A DNA stretch of 64,000 bases, from positions 434,001 through 498,000 of the forward strand of contig OZ245059.1 of assembly GCA_965224735.1 (NCBI GenBank). The letters are read 5' to 3'. The translations under genes and the position numbers were made by a program. Positions 39,859 to 49,485 of this stretch are shown here, in pieces; within the stretch, counting starts at the first letter, position 1, and each line of letters opens with the position of its first letter. A model generated the notes under the pieces. The model did no database searches and had not been told where the DNA came from. It was given only the letters and a program-made list of their open reading frames with translations. The DNA comes from Robiginitomaculum_A sp036478535. GTDB lineage: Bacteria; Pseudomonadota; Alphaproteobacteria; Caulobacterales; Maricaulaceae.

Positions 39859-42402
39859 TTAACGCGCAGGTTTCAAAAGTAATGTTGATTCCAGCACATC
39901 TTCAATTTTGTTTCTATCCATTTCAATAGTCTTCAGATTGAAATTGACATGGCGATTAGTTTGATCATTTAAATGTCGTGAGGCTCGATACCAACGGTTG
40001 ATAAACCAGCTTTGGCCGCCACTTGGGATCACACTTTCGATTTTGGGAGCATCGCTGCTAATTTCCATTAAAGCCATCCAGTTAGGCGCGCCATTGTGTG
40101 GAACTGCGTTGTCTATATATCCAAGATCAACGGCTGCGCCAGTGTAATGAGTAGCGCGTATATGTTCAGTGTTTCGTACAGGCAGTTTACCTTTTTCTGG
40201 AGAAGATAACGCCTTTTGCCCCATATAGCGCCAATAAATGGGTTGTTGCCATGCTGCCATGTTTTTACCGAATTTTTTCTCCATGCGTTCGATTGTCTCA
40301 ATTAGAATAATGCGCACAACTTCGTTACGGCTTTTACCGTTCAAAAAATCCCATTTAGTGGGTAACCCGGCGTCTTGGCCTTCAAGAGCCCGCAAAACCA
40401 AACTAGAGCCATATTTAATATAGTTGTGGTCTTCGAAACCGTAACGCCATTCGCCCAGTTCATCCTCAAAAATGACATCCCGAGCTGCGCTGAGCCACGT
40501 CTGGAAAAGCGGCATGCCTGCATGATCGTATTTTCCGTCATTGTCACTATCCAGATATAAACCATCCCAATCAATTAGAATTGCAACCGCTTTAGTAATG
40601 CGTGGGTCATCGGCCTCCAAAACGGCTTCCTTCCAGAACGGTTCAAAAAATTCGGATGAAGTGACATTCAGGTCGACGCTGCCCCATGAACGTGAAATAA
40701 TTTTATTAAAGTTTCGCATATCATCCAGAGTAATGCTTTCGTCGGACTTCAATAACGAAAGTGGTAAATAAGTACGGTAGTGCTTCCCCCACCTGCCGGC
40801 GTCTCCGTAAATCGCATCTGAGGTCGGTTTGTTGTTCCACACGACAATATAACCACGATCGGGGTTTTCCAAATTAGGCCACTGTTCCGGCTTAATGAAA
40901 GCTAACCATTCGTATTCTCCGGTTCCTGGAATGGGCAAACGAGGATCTACATTGGCTAGGCGATTTGGTTTATGACCAGAATGCCATGTCTCGATATGAC
41001 CATATTTGTCACCGATTGTTATATTTACGCTGGCCTGAGTTGAATTCAAGATAATTTCTTCAAAACCCTCTTTTGTTTTAGTGCGTGCAAATTCAAGTAA
41101 CGTCCCCCAGGCATCTACTTCGGCTTCCCAAACAGCCCATCGTTTGGAATAGGCTATATTTGATTCTTCATTCCACCCAAAGACCGGGCCATGAACGGTG
41201 TGAGCAACTTTGACTTCAAGAGGCTCTTCGCCAGCAATTTTAATTATTTCGGTACGGACATCCATATCTCGCCACGCACCGACATACCAATATTGATACT
41301 TGTTATTTGGATTCAATTTTTCAACATAAGTGTCGACAGTGTCCCGCTCACTGGTCGTAATGAGCCATCCAAAATCGGGGGTTCGTCCCATCGTCGGAAA
41401 GCCTGAAGGAACCATTGCCAATCCAGCCGCTTCAAAACCGTCTCCGCTAAGGTGAACTTCGTGGCCATCTGCAGTTGCCTGCATCATAAGAACATTCCCG
41501 GAAGCGGAACGCTCCGGGCCGACAACAATTGTACGGCTAGCACCTTCGGACAGACCGAATTTGCTTAGTGCGTTTTTATAGGCTGTACTTTGCTCAATCA
41601 TGGAATCGGCGGTATTTTTGAAACTTCCACCGACTTCATTTTTAGTTTCCTGAAATTCACGCGGAATTTTCACATAGACCTCTGAGCCTTCTTCCGCAAA
41701 CGCATAGGCGTCGGGATCATTGAGAACCAACACGTCATCAAAAATCATCTTACCTACTTGGGGACCATGCTTTTCTATCATCTCAGTTAAGAATTTCAGG
41801 TTTTTGACTTCGTTACCGCCCGCCGCACCATATAGCCGGCCTGTGACACTTATTGCCGCTATTATATCAGCTTCGGTGTAATGCCTAACTGGAATGCCTA
41901 GTGTTTTAAACTCAAGAGGTAAAAACTTACCAGGATTCGCCTGTATTTGGTCAATATATAGGTTAATACCTGCTAACATTGCTAAAAAATGCTCTCGATG
42001 ATCCAGCTTCATCCGTGCCATCATGGCCTTCACCTGTGCCTTTGAATAACTAGATTTGCGGGCATAAAGGTCTGCATTTAGCATAGTCTTGCCAAATAAT
42101 TCAGACAGTTCCCCGGAACCGGCGCGGCGGCGCAGTTCGAACTGGAATAACCGATCTTGCATTTGCGTGTAGCCTGCGGCGAACAAAATATCTGTGGAAT
42201 GATCACCATAGATATGAGGGACCCCCATGTGGTCGCGCAAAATAGTAATTTCTCCCAACAGCCCTTTAACTTCGAGTTCTGCAAAACTTTTCACTGGGAT
42301 GCCACTTTTTATATAATATGCAGCTCCCGCTCCTATGCATGTAACTATAGCCGTCGTTACGATTAAGGCTACTTTAATAGCTTTCATGTTTTTCACTTTC
42401 AT
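39859..42402 (-). CDS. penicillin acylase family protein (Ntn hydrolase)
   Basis: This 847-aa protein has an N-terminal signal/anchor (VALIVTTAIVTCIGAGAAYY), the alpha part with ITILRDHMGVPHIYGD and AAGYTQMQDRLFQFELRRR, and the autocleavage region SEGASRTIVVGPERSASG, in which the Ser would become the beta-chain N-terminal nucleophile. Motif ASVNITIGDKYGHI carries the oxyanion Asn. These enzymes hydrolyse amides such as penicillins or N-acylhomoserine lactones in the periplasm; the substrate is not predictable. The residue after the nucleophile is Arg, not the usual Asn. Confidence 0.92.
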   Translation of the reverse strand: MKVKNMKAIKVALIVTTAIVTCIGAGAAYYIKSGIPVKSFAELEVKGLLGEITILRDHMGVPHIYGDHSTDILFAAGYTQMQDRLFQFELRRRAGSGELSELFGKTMLNADLYARKSSYSKAQVKAMMARMKLDHREHFLAMLAGINLYIDQIQANPGKFLPLEFKTLGIPVRHYTEADIIAAISVTGRLYGAAGGNEVKNLKFLTEMIEKHGPQVGKMIFDDVLVLNDPDAYAFAEEGSEVYVKIPREFQETKNEVGGSFKNTADSMIEQSTAYKNALSKFGLSEGASRTIVVGPERSASGNVLMMQATADGHEVHLSGDGFEAAGLAMVPSGFPTMGRTPDFGWLITTSERDTVDTYVEKLNPNNKYQYWYVGAWRDMDVRTEIIKIAGEEPLEVKVAHTVHGPVFGWNEESNIAYSKRWAVWEAEVDAWGTLLEFARTKTKEGFEEIILNSTQASVNITIGDKYGHIETWHSGHKPNRLANVDPRLPIPGTGEYEWLAFIKPEQWPNLENPDRGYIVVWNNKPTSDAIYGDAGRWGKHYRTYLPLSLLKSDESITLDDMRNFNKIISRSWGSVDLNVTSSEFFEPFWKEAVLEADDPRITKAVAILIDWDGLYLDSDNDGKYDHAGMPLFQTWLSAARDVIFEDELGEWRYGFEDHNYIKYGSSLVLRALEGQDAGLPTKWDFLNGKSRNEVVRIILIETIERMEKKFGKNMAAWQQPIYWRYMGQKALSSPEKGKLPVRNTEHIRATHYTGAAVDLGYIDNAVPHNGAPNWMALMEISSDAPKIESVIPSGGQSWFINRWYRASRHLNDQTNRHVNFNLKTIEMDRNKIEDVLESTLLLKPAR

Positions 42403-42565
42403 AAATAAAAATATTTGTTTGCATTTAGAGAAGAGTGAGTCAATTTTTTAGCCGCATTGAACCGTCCCGAATTTGCTGGAGGTTGTTTAAAGAATCGTCC
42501 TTTATGCAGGGGTCTTAGTTTATAATATTTCCTTTAAGAAACAAATAAGTAAGAAATAGATAAGT

Positions 42566-42805
42566 TTACGTATGGATTAAGCGCTCTTTTTGCGTGCGGT
42601 TTAATCGTTTTATGCAGCGCTCGCGTTTTGTCGCTTCTGATCTGTTTTGCGCGGCTTCGGTGTAAACCAATCGCACAGGACGGCGCGCCATCGTGTATTT
42701 AGCGCCTTTGCCAATGTTGTGGGTAGCAATGCGTTTGTCCACATCATTGGTAATACCCGTATAATATGTTCCGTCTTGGCAATGCACAATATAAACTGTC
42801 CACAT
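42566..42805 (-). CDS. GIY-YIG nuclease family protein
   Basis: This 79-aa UvrC-N-terminal-type domain protein starts MWTVYIVHCQDGTYYTGITND, with the GIY/YIG residues as VYIV and YTG, then R, H and E in DKRIATHNIGKGAKYT. It may be a small nuclease of the YhbQ group. ATG 42805 is directly after the M19 gene stop, so the two are probably co-transcribed. Confidence 0.9.
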   Translation of the reverse strand: MWTVYIVHCQDGTYYTGITNDVDKRIATHNIGKGAKYTMARRPVRLVYTEAAQNRSEATKRERCIKRLNRTQKERLIHT

Positions 42806-42806
42806 T

Positions 42807-43985
42807 TTAGTTCGGAAGATTATTGAGAAAAAACGCAATTTGGTTTTCTCCCATAACTTTGGTGATATCGGGTTTACTCATGCCTTGGCGTAAAAGAGCA
42901 TCCGTGATAGTGCTTATTTCTGTCGCGTCAATTTTTGTTGTAACTGCGCCGTCAAAATCAGAGCCAAGCGCAATGGCATCCACGCCAAATGTTTTTGCGC
43001 CATAGATGAGCATTTTGGCAATGCCGTCTGGAGTTGGGTCGCAATTTGCTGTCTCCCAAAACCCAATGCCAATGAGTCCGCCCCTGTCGGCGATTTCCTG
43101 CATATAGCGATCTGGTATGTTGCGCTGTGGATGCTTGCACAGACTTAGAATTCCAGTGTGAGAGATCAGCAAGGGTTGCTTTGTCATGGCTAAGACATCT
43201 TTTACGGTTTTGACGGATGAGTGTGCCAGGTCAATGATTATACCCTTCTCACCCATTTTTCGAACAACGTTGCGGCCAAAGTTTGTCAGGCCCGCATCTG
43301 ATACCCCGTGCAAAGATCCGCCGAGCGCGTTGTCAAAGAAATGCTGCAGCCCAAACATGCGGTAGCCTTCGGCGTATAATTTATCTATATTATTCAAATT
43401 TCCCTCTAGGGGGTGCGCGCCTTCTGTCTCTAGTATACCGATAAGGATGTCGCGGTCAGATTGGCGCGCTTCTAAGGCTTTGCGTAAATCGGTTTTTGTG
43501 CGCGCAAGAACAAATTTCCCGCCAGATTGTCTCTCTAGCTTTTGCAGGCGCTGAGCTTGGTAGCGAGCGCGCTCGAAAATAGAATGCCAAGTGCGCGCGG
43601 GCCACTCCTGAATAAAGGTCAAAAGCACCATCCTGTCTTTGTTCATAGTATTGCCATGATGTTTCATATTGGCAGGCACGAAGGTTACGGCGGAGAAAAC
43701 TTGTAACGCGTAACCTCCATCGCGAAGGCGCGGCATATCGGTTTGCCCAACCGTATTTCTTTTGGCGGGGTTACGTTTCCATAAAAGTGTATCAGCGTGT
43801 AAATCCGCAACTCGCAAAGTTTTATGAAATTCTGTCACCTCTTTAGAAATAGGATAAGCGTCATGCGCGATAACTTGGTTAAGCTTGTTGTCGACCTTGT
43901 GAGGCAAAATTAAAAAAACATACAGCGCAGCCAAGATTAAGATAATGCCTAAAAAACCTAACGTGAATTTGGCAAATCGTTTCAT
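42807..43985 (-). CDS. membrane dipeptidase (peptidase family M19)
   Basis: This 392-aa protein has an N-terminal anchor (FTLGFLGIILILAALYVFLIL) and the M19 zinc site ADLHADTLLWKR (HxD), plus LETEGAHPL, HFFDNALGGSLHG, IDLAHSS and LISHTGILS, matching renal-dipeptidase-like enzymes. These cleave dipeptides, some with D-residues. ATG 43985 opens the hydrophobic helix; the frame extends to 44045 without clear support. Confidence 0.93.
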   Translation of the reverse strand: MKRFAKFTLGFLGIILILAALYVFLILPHKVDNKLNQVIAHDAYPISKEVTEFHKTLRVADLHADTLLWKRNPAKRNTVGQTDMPRLRDGGYALQVFSAVTFVPANMKHHGNTMNKDRMVLLTFIQEWPARTWHSIFERARYQAQRLQKLERQSGGKFVLARTKTDLRKALEARQSDRDILIGILETEGAHPLEGNLNNIDKLYAEGYRMFGLQHFFDNALGGSLHGVSDAGLTNFGRNVVRKMGEKGIIIDLAHSSVKTVKDVLAMTKQPLLISHTGILSLCKHPQRNIPDRYMQEIADRGGLIGIGFWETANCDPTPDGIAKMLIYGAKTFGVDAIALGSDFDGAVTTKIDATEISTITDALLRQGMSKPDITKVMGENQIAFFLNNLPN

Positions 43986-44121
43986 ATTTTTCTTTCTTTG
44001 TTCTCTCCCTGTTGGCATTATAAAGGTATAATGTATCCACAACAATCTTTAAATTTTGGGGGCGTTGGGCTTGCGCGCGGCGCAGCATTTTTTTAAAGTG
44101 ATATGAATTTTGGAGACTTAC

Positions 44122-44382
44122 ATGATTACTGATGAACAGCGCGCCGAAAATATGGGGCAAGCAACCCGCGAGAAACTAAAGCAGTTTATTGCTCGTATTG
44201 AGCGCCTTGAAGCGGAAAAAATGGAGCTAGCGGCGGATATTCGCGAGGTTTACTCCGAAGCTAAAACCTTTGGCCTTGATACAAAAATTTTGCGAAAAAC
44301 CGTAGCGCTGCGTAAAATAGAAGCCAGTGAAAGGGCCGAGCAAGAAGCCTTGATCGAGCTTTATATGGACGCCTTAGAGTAA
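44122..44382 (+). CDS. gapR: GapR family DNA-binding protein (DUF2312)
   Basis: This 86-aa protein has the DUF2312 pattern EKLKQFIARIERLEAEKMEL, a coiled-coil, followed by ADIREVYSEAKTFGLDTKIL and LRKIEASERAEQEALIELY. GapR forms a clamp on overtwisted DNA ahead of forks and RNA polymerase and acts with topoisomerases in alphaproteobacteria. The start ATG 44122 follows TTTGGAGACTTAC, a leader nearly the same as that of the DUF3126 gene. Confidence 0.95.
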   Translation: MITDEQRAENMGQATREKLKQFIARIERLEAEKMELAADIREVYSEAKTFGLDTKILRKTVALRKIEASERAEQEALIELYMDALE

Positions 44383-44392
44383 AGGCGGTTAG

Positions 44393-44923
44393 GTGATAAC
44401 TCTGAGCGATGAACCCATAAATCCAGATAAATATGCGTGGCAAAAACAGCAAATTGCCCGTGATTTTGAGCTTGAGAAACGGCGCGAGAAAGATGCAAAA
44501 GCACGGTTGCGCCGCGCGCGTACTGCCCAGCGCCAGTTAAAGAAAACCCGGCGGCAGCTTGAGGATTTAGGCGAAATAACCGATTGGGAAGAGAACTTTA
44601 TCGCCTCTGTTGATCAGCGGCTGGATAAATATGGCGCTGCCTTTCAAGACCGCGAAAAAGGCGGGACGGCAGATGCTCTTTCTGTGCGGCAAAAACAAGT
44701 GCTATCGCAAATGCGCCGCAAAATTAAAGACAAAGGGCAGCAAGCGCTGGGCAGAGAAAAGAGGGCGCCAAAAAAATGGGGTTCCCGTATTAAAAACAAA
44801 TCAGGGTTTAAACCCCGCGTGCGCCATATCGAAGATGATATGATTGAGGACATAGCTTGCGCAAAGCCTCAGCCCGTGAAAAGAAAACCAAAGCTCACGA
44901 TTATATCAGGCGGGAAAAAGTAA
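44393..44923 (+). CDS. hypothetical charged protein
   Basis: This 176-aa protein, starting GTG 44393 after AAGG, is highly basic and mostly helical: FELEKRREKDAKARLRRA and ARTAQRQLKKTRRQLEDLG, then EITDWEENFIASVDQRL, and a very basic tail (RKPKLTIISGGKK). I do not recognise a family. It lies 10 bp after gapR on the same strand, so it may be co-transcribed; a nucleic-acid-binding role would fit the charge but is only a guess. Confidence 0.65.
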   Translation: MITLSDEPINPDKYAWQKQQIARDFELEKRREKDAKARLRRARTAQRQLKKTRRQLEDLGEITDWEENFIASVDQRLDKYGAAFQDREKGGTADALSVRQKQVLSQMRRKIKDKGQQALGREKRAPKKWGSRIKNKSGFKPRVRHIEDDMIEDIACAKPQPVKRKPKLTIISGGKK

Positions 44924-44961
44924 CACATATTTTCAAAACGTGTTATTAAGGAGTTATGAGC

Positions 44962-46167
44962 ATGGATATAAAACCTTCAAACCTATTGGCGAGTGTCGCG
45001 CAATCGGCAACGCTTGCTGTTTCACAAAAAGCACGAGAGCTAAAAGCGCAAGGCATTGATGTTATAGGACTTGGGACGGGGGAACCTGATTTTGATACGC
45101 CCGAGCATATTAAGCAGGCTGCGGTGAAGGCTATCGCGTCGGGCAAAACCAAATATACAAATGTGGACGGTATCCCCGAGCTAAAGCAGGCCATTTGCGA
45201 AAAGTTCAAACGCGATAATAATTTAACCTACGCCTCCGAGCAAATTAGCGTCGCGCCGGGCGGTAAACCCGTGATTTACAATGCGCTTTTGGCCACTTTA
45301 AATCCTGGTGATGAGGTTCTTATCCCGACCCCGTGTTGGGTTTCTTATCCTGAAATGGTGCGCCTTGCAGGTGGAGTGCCCGTGCTGGTTCAATGCCCGC
45401 GCTCCAGCGGATATAAATTAAAACCTGGCGCTTTAAGAGGGGCCATAACCAATAAAACCAAATGGCTTATTTTAAACTCACCCTCTAACCCTACAGGGGC
45501 TGCCTATAGGGCATCAGAACTTGCCGCCCTTGCAGATGTCTTGCGTGCGTTTCCCAATGTTATGATTTTAACTGACGATATGTATGAGCATTTGCTCTAT
45601 GACGATCTGAATTTTGCCACTATTTCTGAAGTCGCGCCCGATTTATATGAGCGTACTTTGACAATGAACGGCGTCTCTAAAGCTTATGCCATGACGGGTT
45701 GGCGGATTGGCTATGGCGCAGGGCCAGCGCCGTTGATAAAATTAATGGCCAAAGTTATGGCGCAGACCACCTCAAATGCATGCTCTATTTCCCAATGGGC
45801 AGCACACGCCGCGCTCACTGGGCCGCAAGATTTTTTAAGCGCGCGCAATGCTGAATTTATGGCCCGCCGCGATACAGTGCTCTCTATGTTAAAACCTGCG
45901 AAAGGTCTGCGGTGTATGCGACCCGACGGGGCATTTTATGTGTATCCAGACTGCAAGGATCTTATTGGAAAAACAAGTAAGGGTGGACATAAACTGGAAA
46001 CGGATTTGGATGTTGCGCAGGCACTGCTCGAAGAAGTCTATGTTGCGGTTGTACCAGGGGCAGCTTTTCATAGCTCCCCGAATTTTAGAATTTCCTACGC
46101 AACAGATATGAAATCCCTAGAGACAGCCTGTAGCCGTATTGCAGACTTCTGCGACAGTTTGTCATAA
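44962..46167 (+). CDS. aspC: class I aminotransferase (aspartate aminotransferase type)
   Basis: This 401-aa PLP enzyme has IGLGTGEPDFDTP, ILNSPSNPTGAAYRA, the PLP Lys in MNGVSKAYAMTGWRIGYG, and FRISYATD with the carboxylate-binding Arg. It matches the AspC/AspB subgroup common in alphaproteobacteria. ATG 44962 is 8 bp after AAGGAG; ATG 44956 would be too close. Confidence 0.93.
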   Translation: MDIKPSNLLASVAQSATLAVSQKARELKAQGIDVIGLGTGEPDFDTPEHIKQAAVKAIASGKTKYTNVDGIPELKQAICEKFKRDNNLTYASEQISVAPGGKPVIYNALLATLNPGDEVLIPTPCWVSYPEMVRLAGGVPVLVQCPRSSGYKLKPGALRGAITNKTKWLILNSPSNPTGAAYRASELAALADVLRAFPNVMILTDDMYEHLLYDDLNFATISEVAPDLYERTLTMNGVSKAYAMTGWRIGYGAGPAPLIKLMAKVMAQTTSNACSISQWAAHAALTGPQDFLSARNAEFMARRDTVLSMLKPAKGLRCMRPDGAFYVYPDCKDLIGKTSKGGHKLETDLDVAQALLEEVYVAVVPGAAFHSSPNFRISYATDMKSLETACSRIADFCDSLS

Positions 46168-46230
46168 AAAATGCCTTGATTCTTCTCTGAAATTTATTAT
46201 ATTTAGAATACTTCTAAAATGTAGGAGGAA

Positions 46231-46685
46231 ATTGACATCAATATTGGAATATCCAGCGAAGACCGTAAACGCTCGACAGACGCTTTGAGCAAATTACTGG
46301 CAGATACATACACGCTTTATTTGAAAACACACGGCTATCATTGGAATGTTGAAGGGCCACATTTTCAGTCTTTACATATCCAATTTATGGAACAGTACAC
46401 AGAAATGTGGACAGCCGTTGACGAAATAGCAGAGCGTATTCGCGCGCTGGGTCATTATGCTCCAGGCTCCTATAGCGCTTTCATGAAACTTAGTTCTATC
46501 AAAGAAGAAACTGGCAATCCATGGTGAAAAATTTGGCGCAAGGCCATGAAATGATCGCCAATAGTGCCCGCGAAGTTTTGCGCATTGCAGAAGAAATTGG
46601 CGATGATGCGACTGCAGACACAGTTACGCCGCGCATTACTTTACACGAAAAAACAGCATGGATGCTCAGAGCCACAGCCGCATAG
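46231..46685 (+). pseudogene. dps: Dps (DNA starvation/ferritin-like) gene, broken twice
   Basis: The sequence encodes IDINIGISSEDRKRSTDALS, LLADTYTLYLKTHGYHWNVE and EMWTAVDEIAERIRALGH, then, in another frame from 46521, MVKNLAQGHEMIANSAREVL and LHEKTAWMLRATAA. This is a full Dps with ferroxidase residues (H in YHWNV; D/E in MWTAVDEIAER). The first frame stops at TGA 46525-46527 where a small deletion removes the SAEK-like residues and shifts the frame. There is no ATG before IDIN: the codon after AGGAGGAA is ATT. Dps stores iron and protects DNA; this gene is probably non-functional. Confidence 0.87.
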
Positions 46686-46867
46686 GAGCAAAATGCAAAC
46701 ACCAATTGAGTTGACTTTGCATCAGCGTCGTTAATATCACCTCTGTGCCAGAAAGTGGCTAGCTGTATAGTTCCTGTGTTAGATGGCTTGGGTTTTGTTT
46801 AAACTTTTTTGGGTCTTTGGTCCATATAACCTTGATTTCCGCGTTTAATGGGGGAAAAGATCGAAAA

Positions 46868-48292
46868 TCACTTTATCCGCGCTCTAAAGGATATGGAAAA
46901 TGAGGGATCTGGCGTTCCCGAACTAAAAACACTAGATGGCTTTATACACACATGCCGTACAGAGGCATCATATCCTGTTGTTGGCGTATAAGTACAATCT
47001 GACATGTTCTTGGGCTTGGTGTCCGAGTCAGAAAACTTAACATCAGTCGCATAATTAAGAGTTAGTCCAGAAGAAGTATCCGCGAAGGATACGGGATTAG
47101 TTTCAGGGCCAGTATCATCAATATCACCATTATAAAATATAGTTTCTGCTGGCAATGTATCCGCTATAAAGACAGTCCCAGCATCTAGATTGGGGCCGCT
47201 TTCATGTGTCATGGTGATCGTATAAATAACATCATTTCCAGGCACTGCATATAAACCAGATGCGGTTGGATCCCACACATTTACCGTTTTGTTCGCTGAA
47301 ACAACAACCCTGCATCCAGCCGGTGCCGCTGATAGTTTCCACTTTAAAAGCAGCAAACACTCAATATCTGTAATTTCTCCCGTCGTCAATGCCCGGTCAT
47401 ATATTAAAACCTCGGCAAACCGGCCATCATAATTATAGTAGGCACTTACGCTGCCCAAATGTATGCCGAGAGACACCCTCGCATTATTGGCTGTTGTATC
47501 TGCGGCAAAGGCTTGTCCATCAACGCGCAAACGTTGTGATTGGCCAGGTTGATCATTGATCGCCGCAACAAGCGTGGTTGCAGTCAAGACGTTTGGATAC
47601 TCGGCCATTATACGTTGTCGTTTGCAGCATCCCCCCGCGTCAAAGATAAGCTTACCTCCGAGCCACGGAGCATGCAAGGAAAACCGATTATTACTCTTTG
47701 TGTCAATGGTATGCCCGTTCAAACTAACGGCAAAGTTGCGCGTTCTTGTCACGTTTGCCATGACAAAGAACAGTGTTATTGCATTTTGGGTAACGCCCGA
47801 AAATGGATTAGCGGCATCCATATCTGCGCCACTAGGAAATCTCAAACCTGGTTTAATGCCGTCAAATCCCGTAGCTTCAAAGGTAATTGTGCCAGCTGTA
47901 GTCGTTAGGTTGTTACCGTTTCCGCTTTTGTCAACCCAGCGTGTCACGACACTGTTATCTGCAGGCTGCACTCCGTTACTGTTGACATCTGTGGCATCAA
48001 CCCAAAAGACGAGACCAGGGACATCTTGTGGCGTTGAGATTTGCGCCTGTGCGTACGTAGAGCACAGGAAAAGTCCAATATAGGCTGATATTATGTAAAG
48101 CAACCCAATAAATAAGGGCTTGCTGTTTAATACTTTTTGGCCAAAGGTTAAGTGATGGTTGGCCAGAGCAATAGTTTCGCCAATGCTTTGCAAATTGTTA
48201 TCCGCTTCACCCTTTTTGGAACCTCCTGGAGTAAAACTATAGCTTATTATCCAGTTAGTATTTTTAAATAAGTTCATACAAAGATACTCCAA
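46868..48292 (-). CDS. secreted protein: LamG/concanavalin-like domain plus a DUF11-like C-terminal module
   Basis: This 474-aa protein has a long N-terminal extension with the helix KPLFIGLLYIISAYIGLFLC before a signal cleavage near STYAQAQ. The N-terminal domain (residues about 90-310) has PGLVFWVDATDVN, WVDKSGNGNNL and RFAEVLIYDRALTTGEITDI, typical of LamG/laminin-G-like folds in bacterial surface proteins. The C-terminal 140 residues (VPGNDVIYTITMTHESG to FSISFRARIK) are a DUF11-like module shared with the protein at 57707-59182. Function is unknown; probable cell-surface or secreted protein. Confidence 0.75.
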   Translation of the reverse strand: MEYLCMNLFKNTNWIISYSFTPGGSKKGEADNNLQSIGETIALANHHLTFGQKVLNSKPLFIGLLYIISAYIGLFLCSTYAQAQISTPQDVPGLVFWVDATDVNSNGVQPADNSVVTRWVDKSGNGNNLTTTAGTITFEATGFDGIKPGLRFPSGADMDAANPFSGVTQNAITLFFVMANVTRTRNFAVSLNGHTIDTKSNNRFSLHAPWLGGKLIFDAGGCCKRQRIMAEYPNVLTATTLVAAINDQPGQSQRLRVDGQAFAADTTANNARVSLGIHLGSVSAYYNYDGRFAEVLIYDRALTTGEITDIECLLLLKWKLSAAPAGCRVVVSANKTVNVWDPTASGLYAVPGNDVIYTITMTHESGPNLDAGTVFIADTLPAETIFYNGDIDDTGPETNPVSFADTSSGLTLNYATDVKFSDSDTKPKNMSDCTYTPTTGYDASVRHVCIKPSSVFSSGTPDPSFSISFRARIK

Positions 48293-48525
48293 ACATAATC
48301 AAAGTACCACTTCTTTCAATAGATTGAGCTGTCCGTATAGGTTATAATCTATAATAATTCTTTAATGAGTTGCCGATAGGTGTTTTGAGATATGTTAGTG
48401 TTACATTCTGGCCACTCCTTATGGGGAGGCTGGGAGAGGATGAGCTTTTATCTTTCCTCTAAGGTCATCCACTACCTTGAGCCTTGGAATTTTTACCCTG
48501 CAAACACATTGGTGTACAGGTCTCT

Positions 48526-48565
48526 GTGTTAGGTGGTGTTAGGTGGTGTTAGATGGTGTTAGATG
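48526..48565. repeat. 10-bp tandem repeat, four units
   Basis: Units gtgttaggtg, gtgttaggtg, gtgttagatg, gtgttagatg lie head to tail. Confidence 0.85.
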
Positions 48566-48586
48566 GTATTAAGTTATCATCTCAAG
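48560..48586. repeat. 27-bp sequence with an exact inverted copy at 29485-29511
   Basis: It runs directly from the 10-bp repeat array; its reverse complement lies after the 5S gene. Confidence 0.9.
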
Positions 48587-48699
48587 AGAAGGAAATATTA
48601 CCCTGAAGCCAATATTATACTCATTGGGCAAGACCTAGATCCGCGCAGAAAAACGCCCCCCAAACTGACCCTTCATATAGATCGAGATATAGATCGAGG

Positions 48700-49404
48700 C
48701 TAGCGCTTCAAAAACGTAAAATAATGCGGCGTACGGCCTTCCCTGATGGCTTTGGCTTCATAGCGGGTTGAGGGCCAAGTGGGGTAAGGGGTGAGCCAGT
48801 CAGCGCAGTTTTCTACCTCCCAGATAAAGCCAGATCTATGGGTGGTTTTATACCGCAATATACGCGCTAGCGCCCAATCCACATAAGAGACAATATCACT
48901 AGCAAAATAGAGTGGAGCACTTAGTTTAAGGCTTCTATAAAATTCTGATATAATCTGTTCTTGGATCAGGCGGCGTTTGTAGTGCCGTGTTTTAGGCCAA
49001 GGATCAGGATAGAGAATATAAATTTCATCAAGGCTTGCGTCGCGAAGACAGGAAAAGACATCACGCACATCTCCATGGTGCAAGCGTATATTCTTGATAC
49101 GCGCTTCGTGAATACCTACAACAGCTTTAGCAACACCGTTCAGATAAGGATCGACACCTATATATAAGGTGTTGGGATTTTCTTTCGCTCGGTGCAAGAG
49201 ATGCCCAGCGTTGCCAAACCCTATTTCTAGTGACCGCTTTTCGTATTTGCTTAAAAATGCGTGTAAAGCTTTATCTAATGACAGTTTGTAGTTTGGAAAA
49301 ATAGTTTCCATCAATTCCATTTGATAGGGACTAAGCGGGCGGCCTTGGGCACGGCCCCATAACTGGCGCCGCTGCTTGTTTCGTTTCTTATGTGGCTGGT
49401 TCAT
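48700..49404 (-). CDS. trmB: tRNA (guanine-N7-)-methyltransferase
   Basis: This 234-aa SAM-dependent enzyme has the motif SLEIGFGNAGHLLHRA, GVDPYLNGVAKAV, and the TrmB signature IYILYPDPWPKTRHYKRR. It methylates G46 of tRNA. It follows an HTH regulator; in many alphaproteobacteria metK lies between them, but here there is none. The terminator at 49413-49437 separates the two. Confidence 0.96.
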   Translation of the reverse strand: MNQPHKKRNKQRRQLWGRAQGRPLSPYQMELMETIFPNYKLSLDKALHAFLSKYEKRSLEIGFGNAGHLLHRAKENPNTLYIGVDPYLNGVAKAVVGIHEARIKNIRLHHGDVRDVFSCLRDASLDEIYILYPDPWPKTRHYKRRLIQEQIISEFYRSLKLSAPLYFASDIVSYVDWALARILRYKTTHRSGFIWEVENCADWLTPYPTWPSTRYEAKAIREGRTPHYFTFLKR

Positions 49405-49412
49405 AATCCACT

Positions 49413-49437
49413 CAAAAAAAACCCTGCATTAGCAGAG
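49413..49437 (-). terminator. rho-independent terminator after the HTH gene
   Basis: On the minus strand: stem ctctgc/gcaggg (with one G-U pair) with a 4-nt loop (taat), followed by eight T residues. It lies between the HTH gene and trmB. Confidence 0.7.
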
Positions 49438-49485
49438 CCTTTTAAATTATATTGGATAAAAACCCAATGCTGTATTCGCTTCTTA

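Larger units (their letters stand above)
48293..48699. other. spacer upstream of the LamG/DUF11 gene
   Basis: No gene. It contains a 10-bp tandem repeat (48526-48565), a 27-bp sequence repeated in inverse orientation at 29485, a 12-bp tandem duplication at 48675-48698, and a 25-bp imperfect direct repeat of about 46762-46788. Confidence 0.6.
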
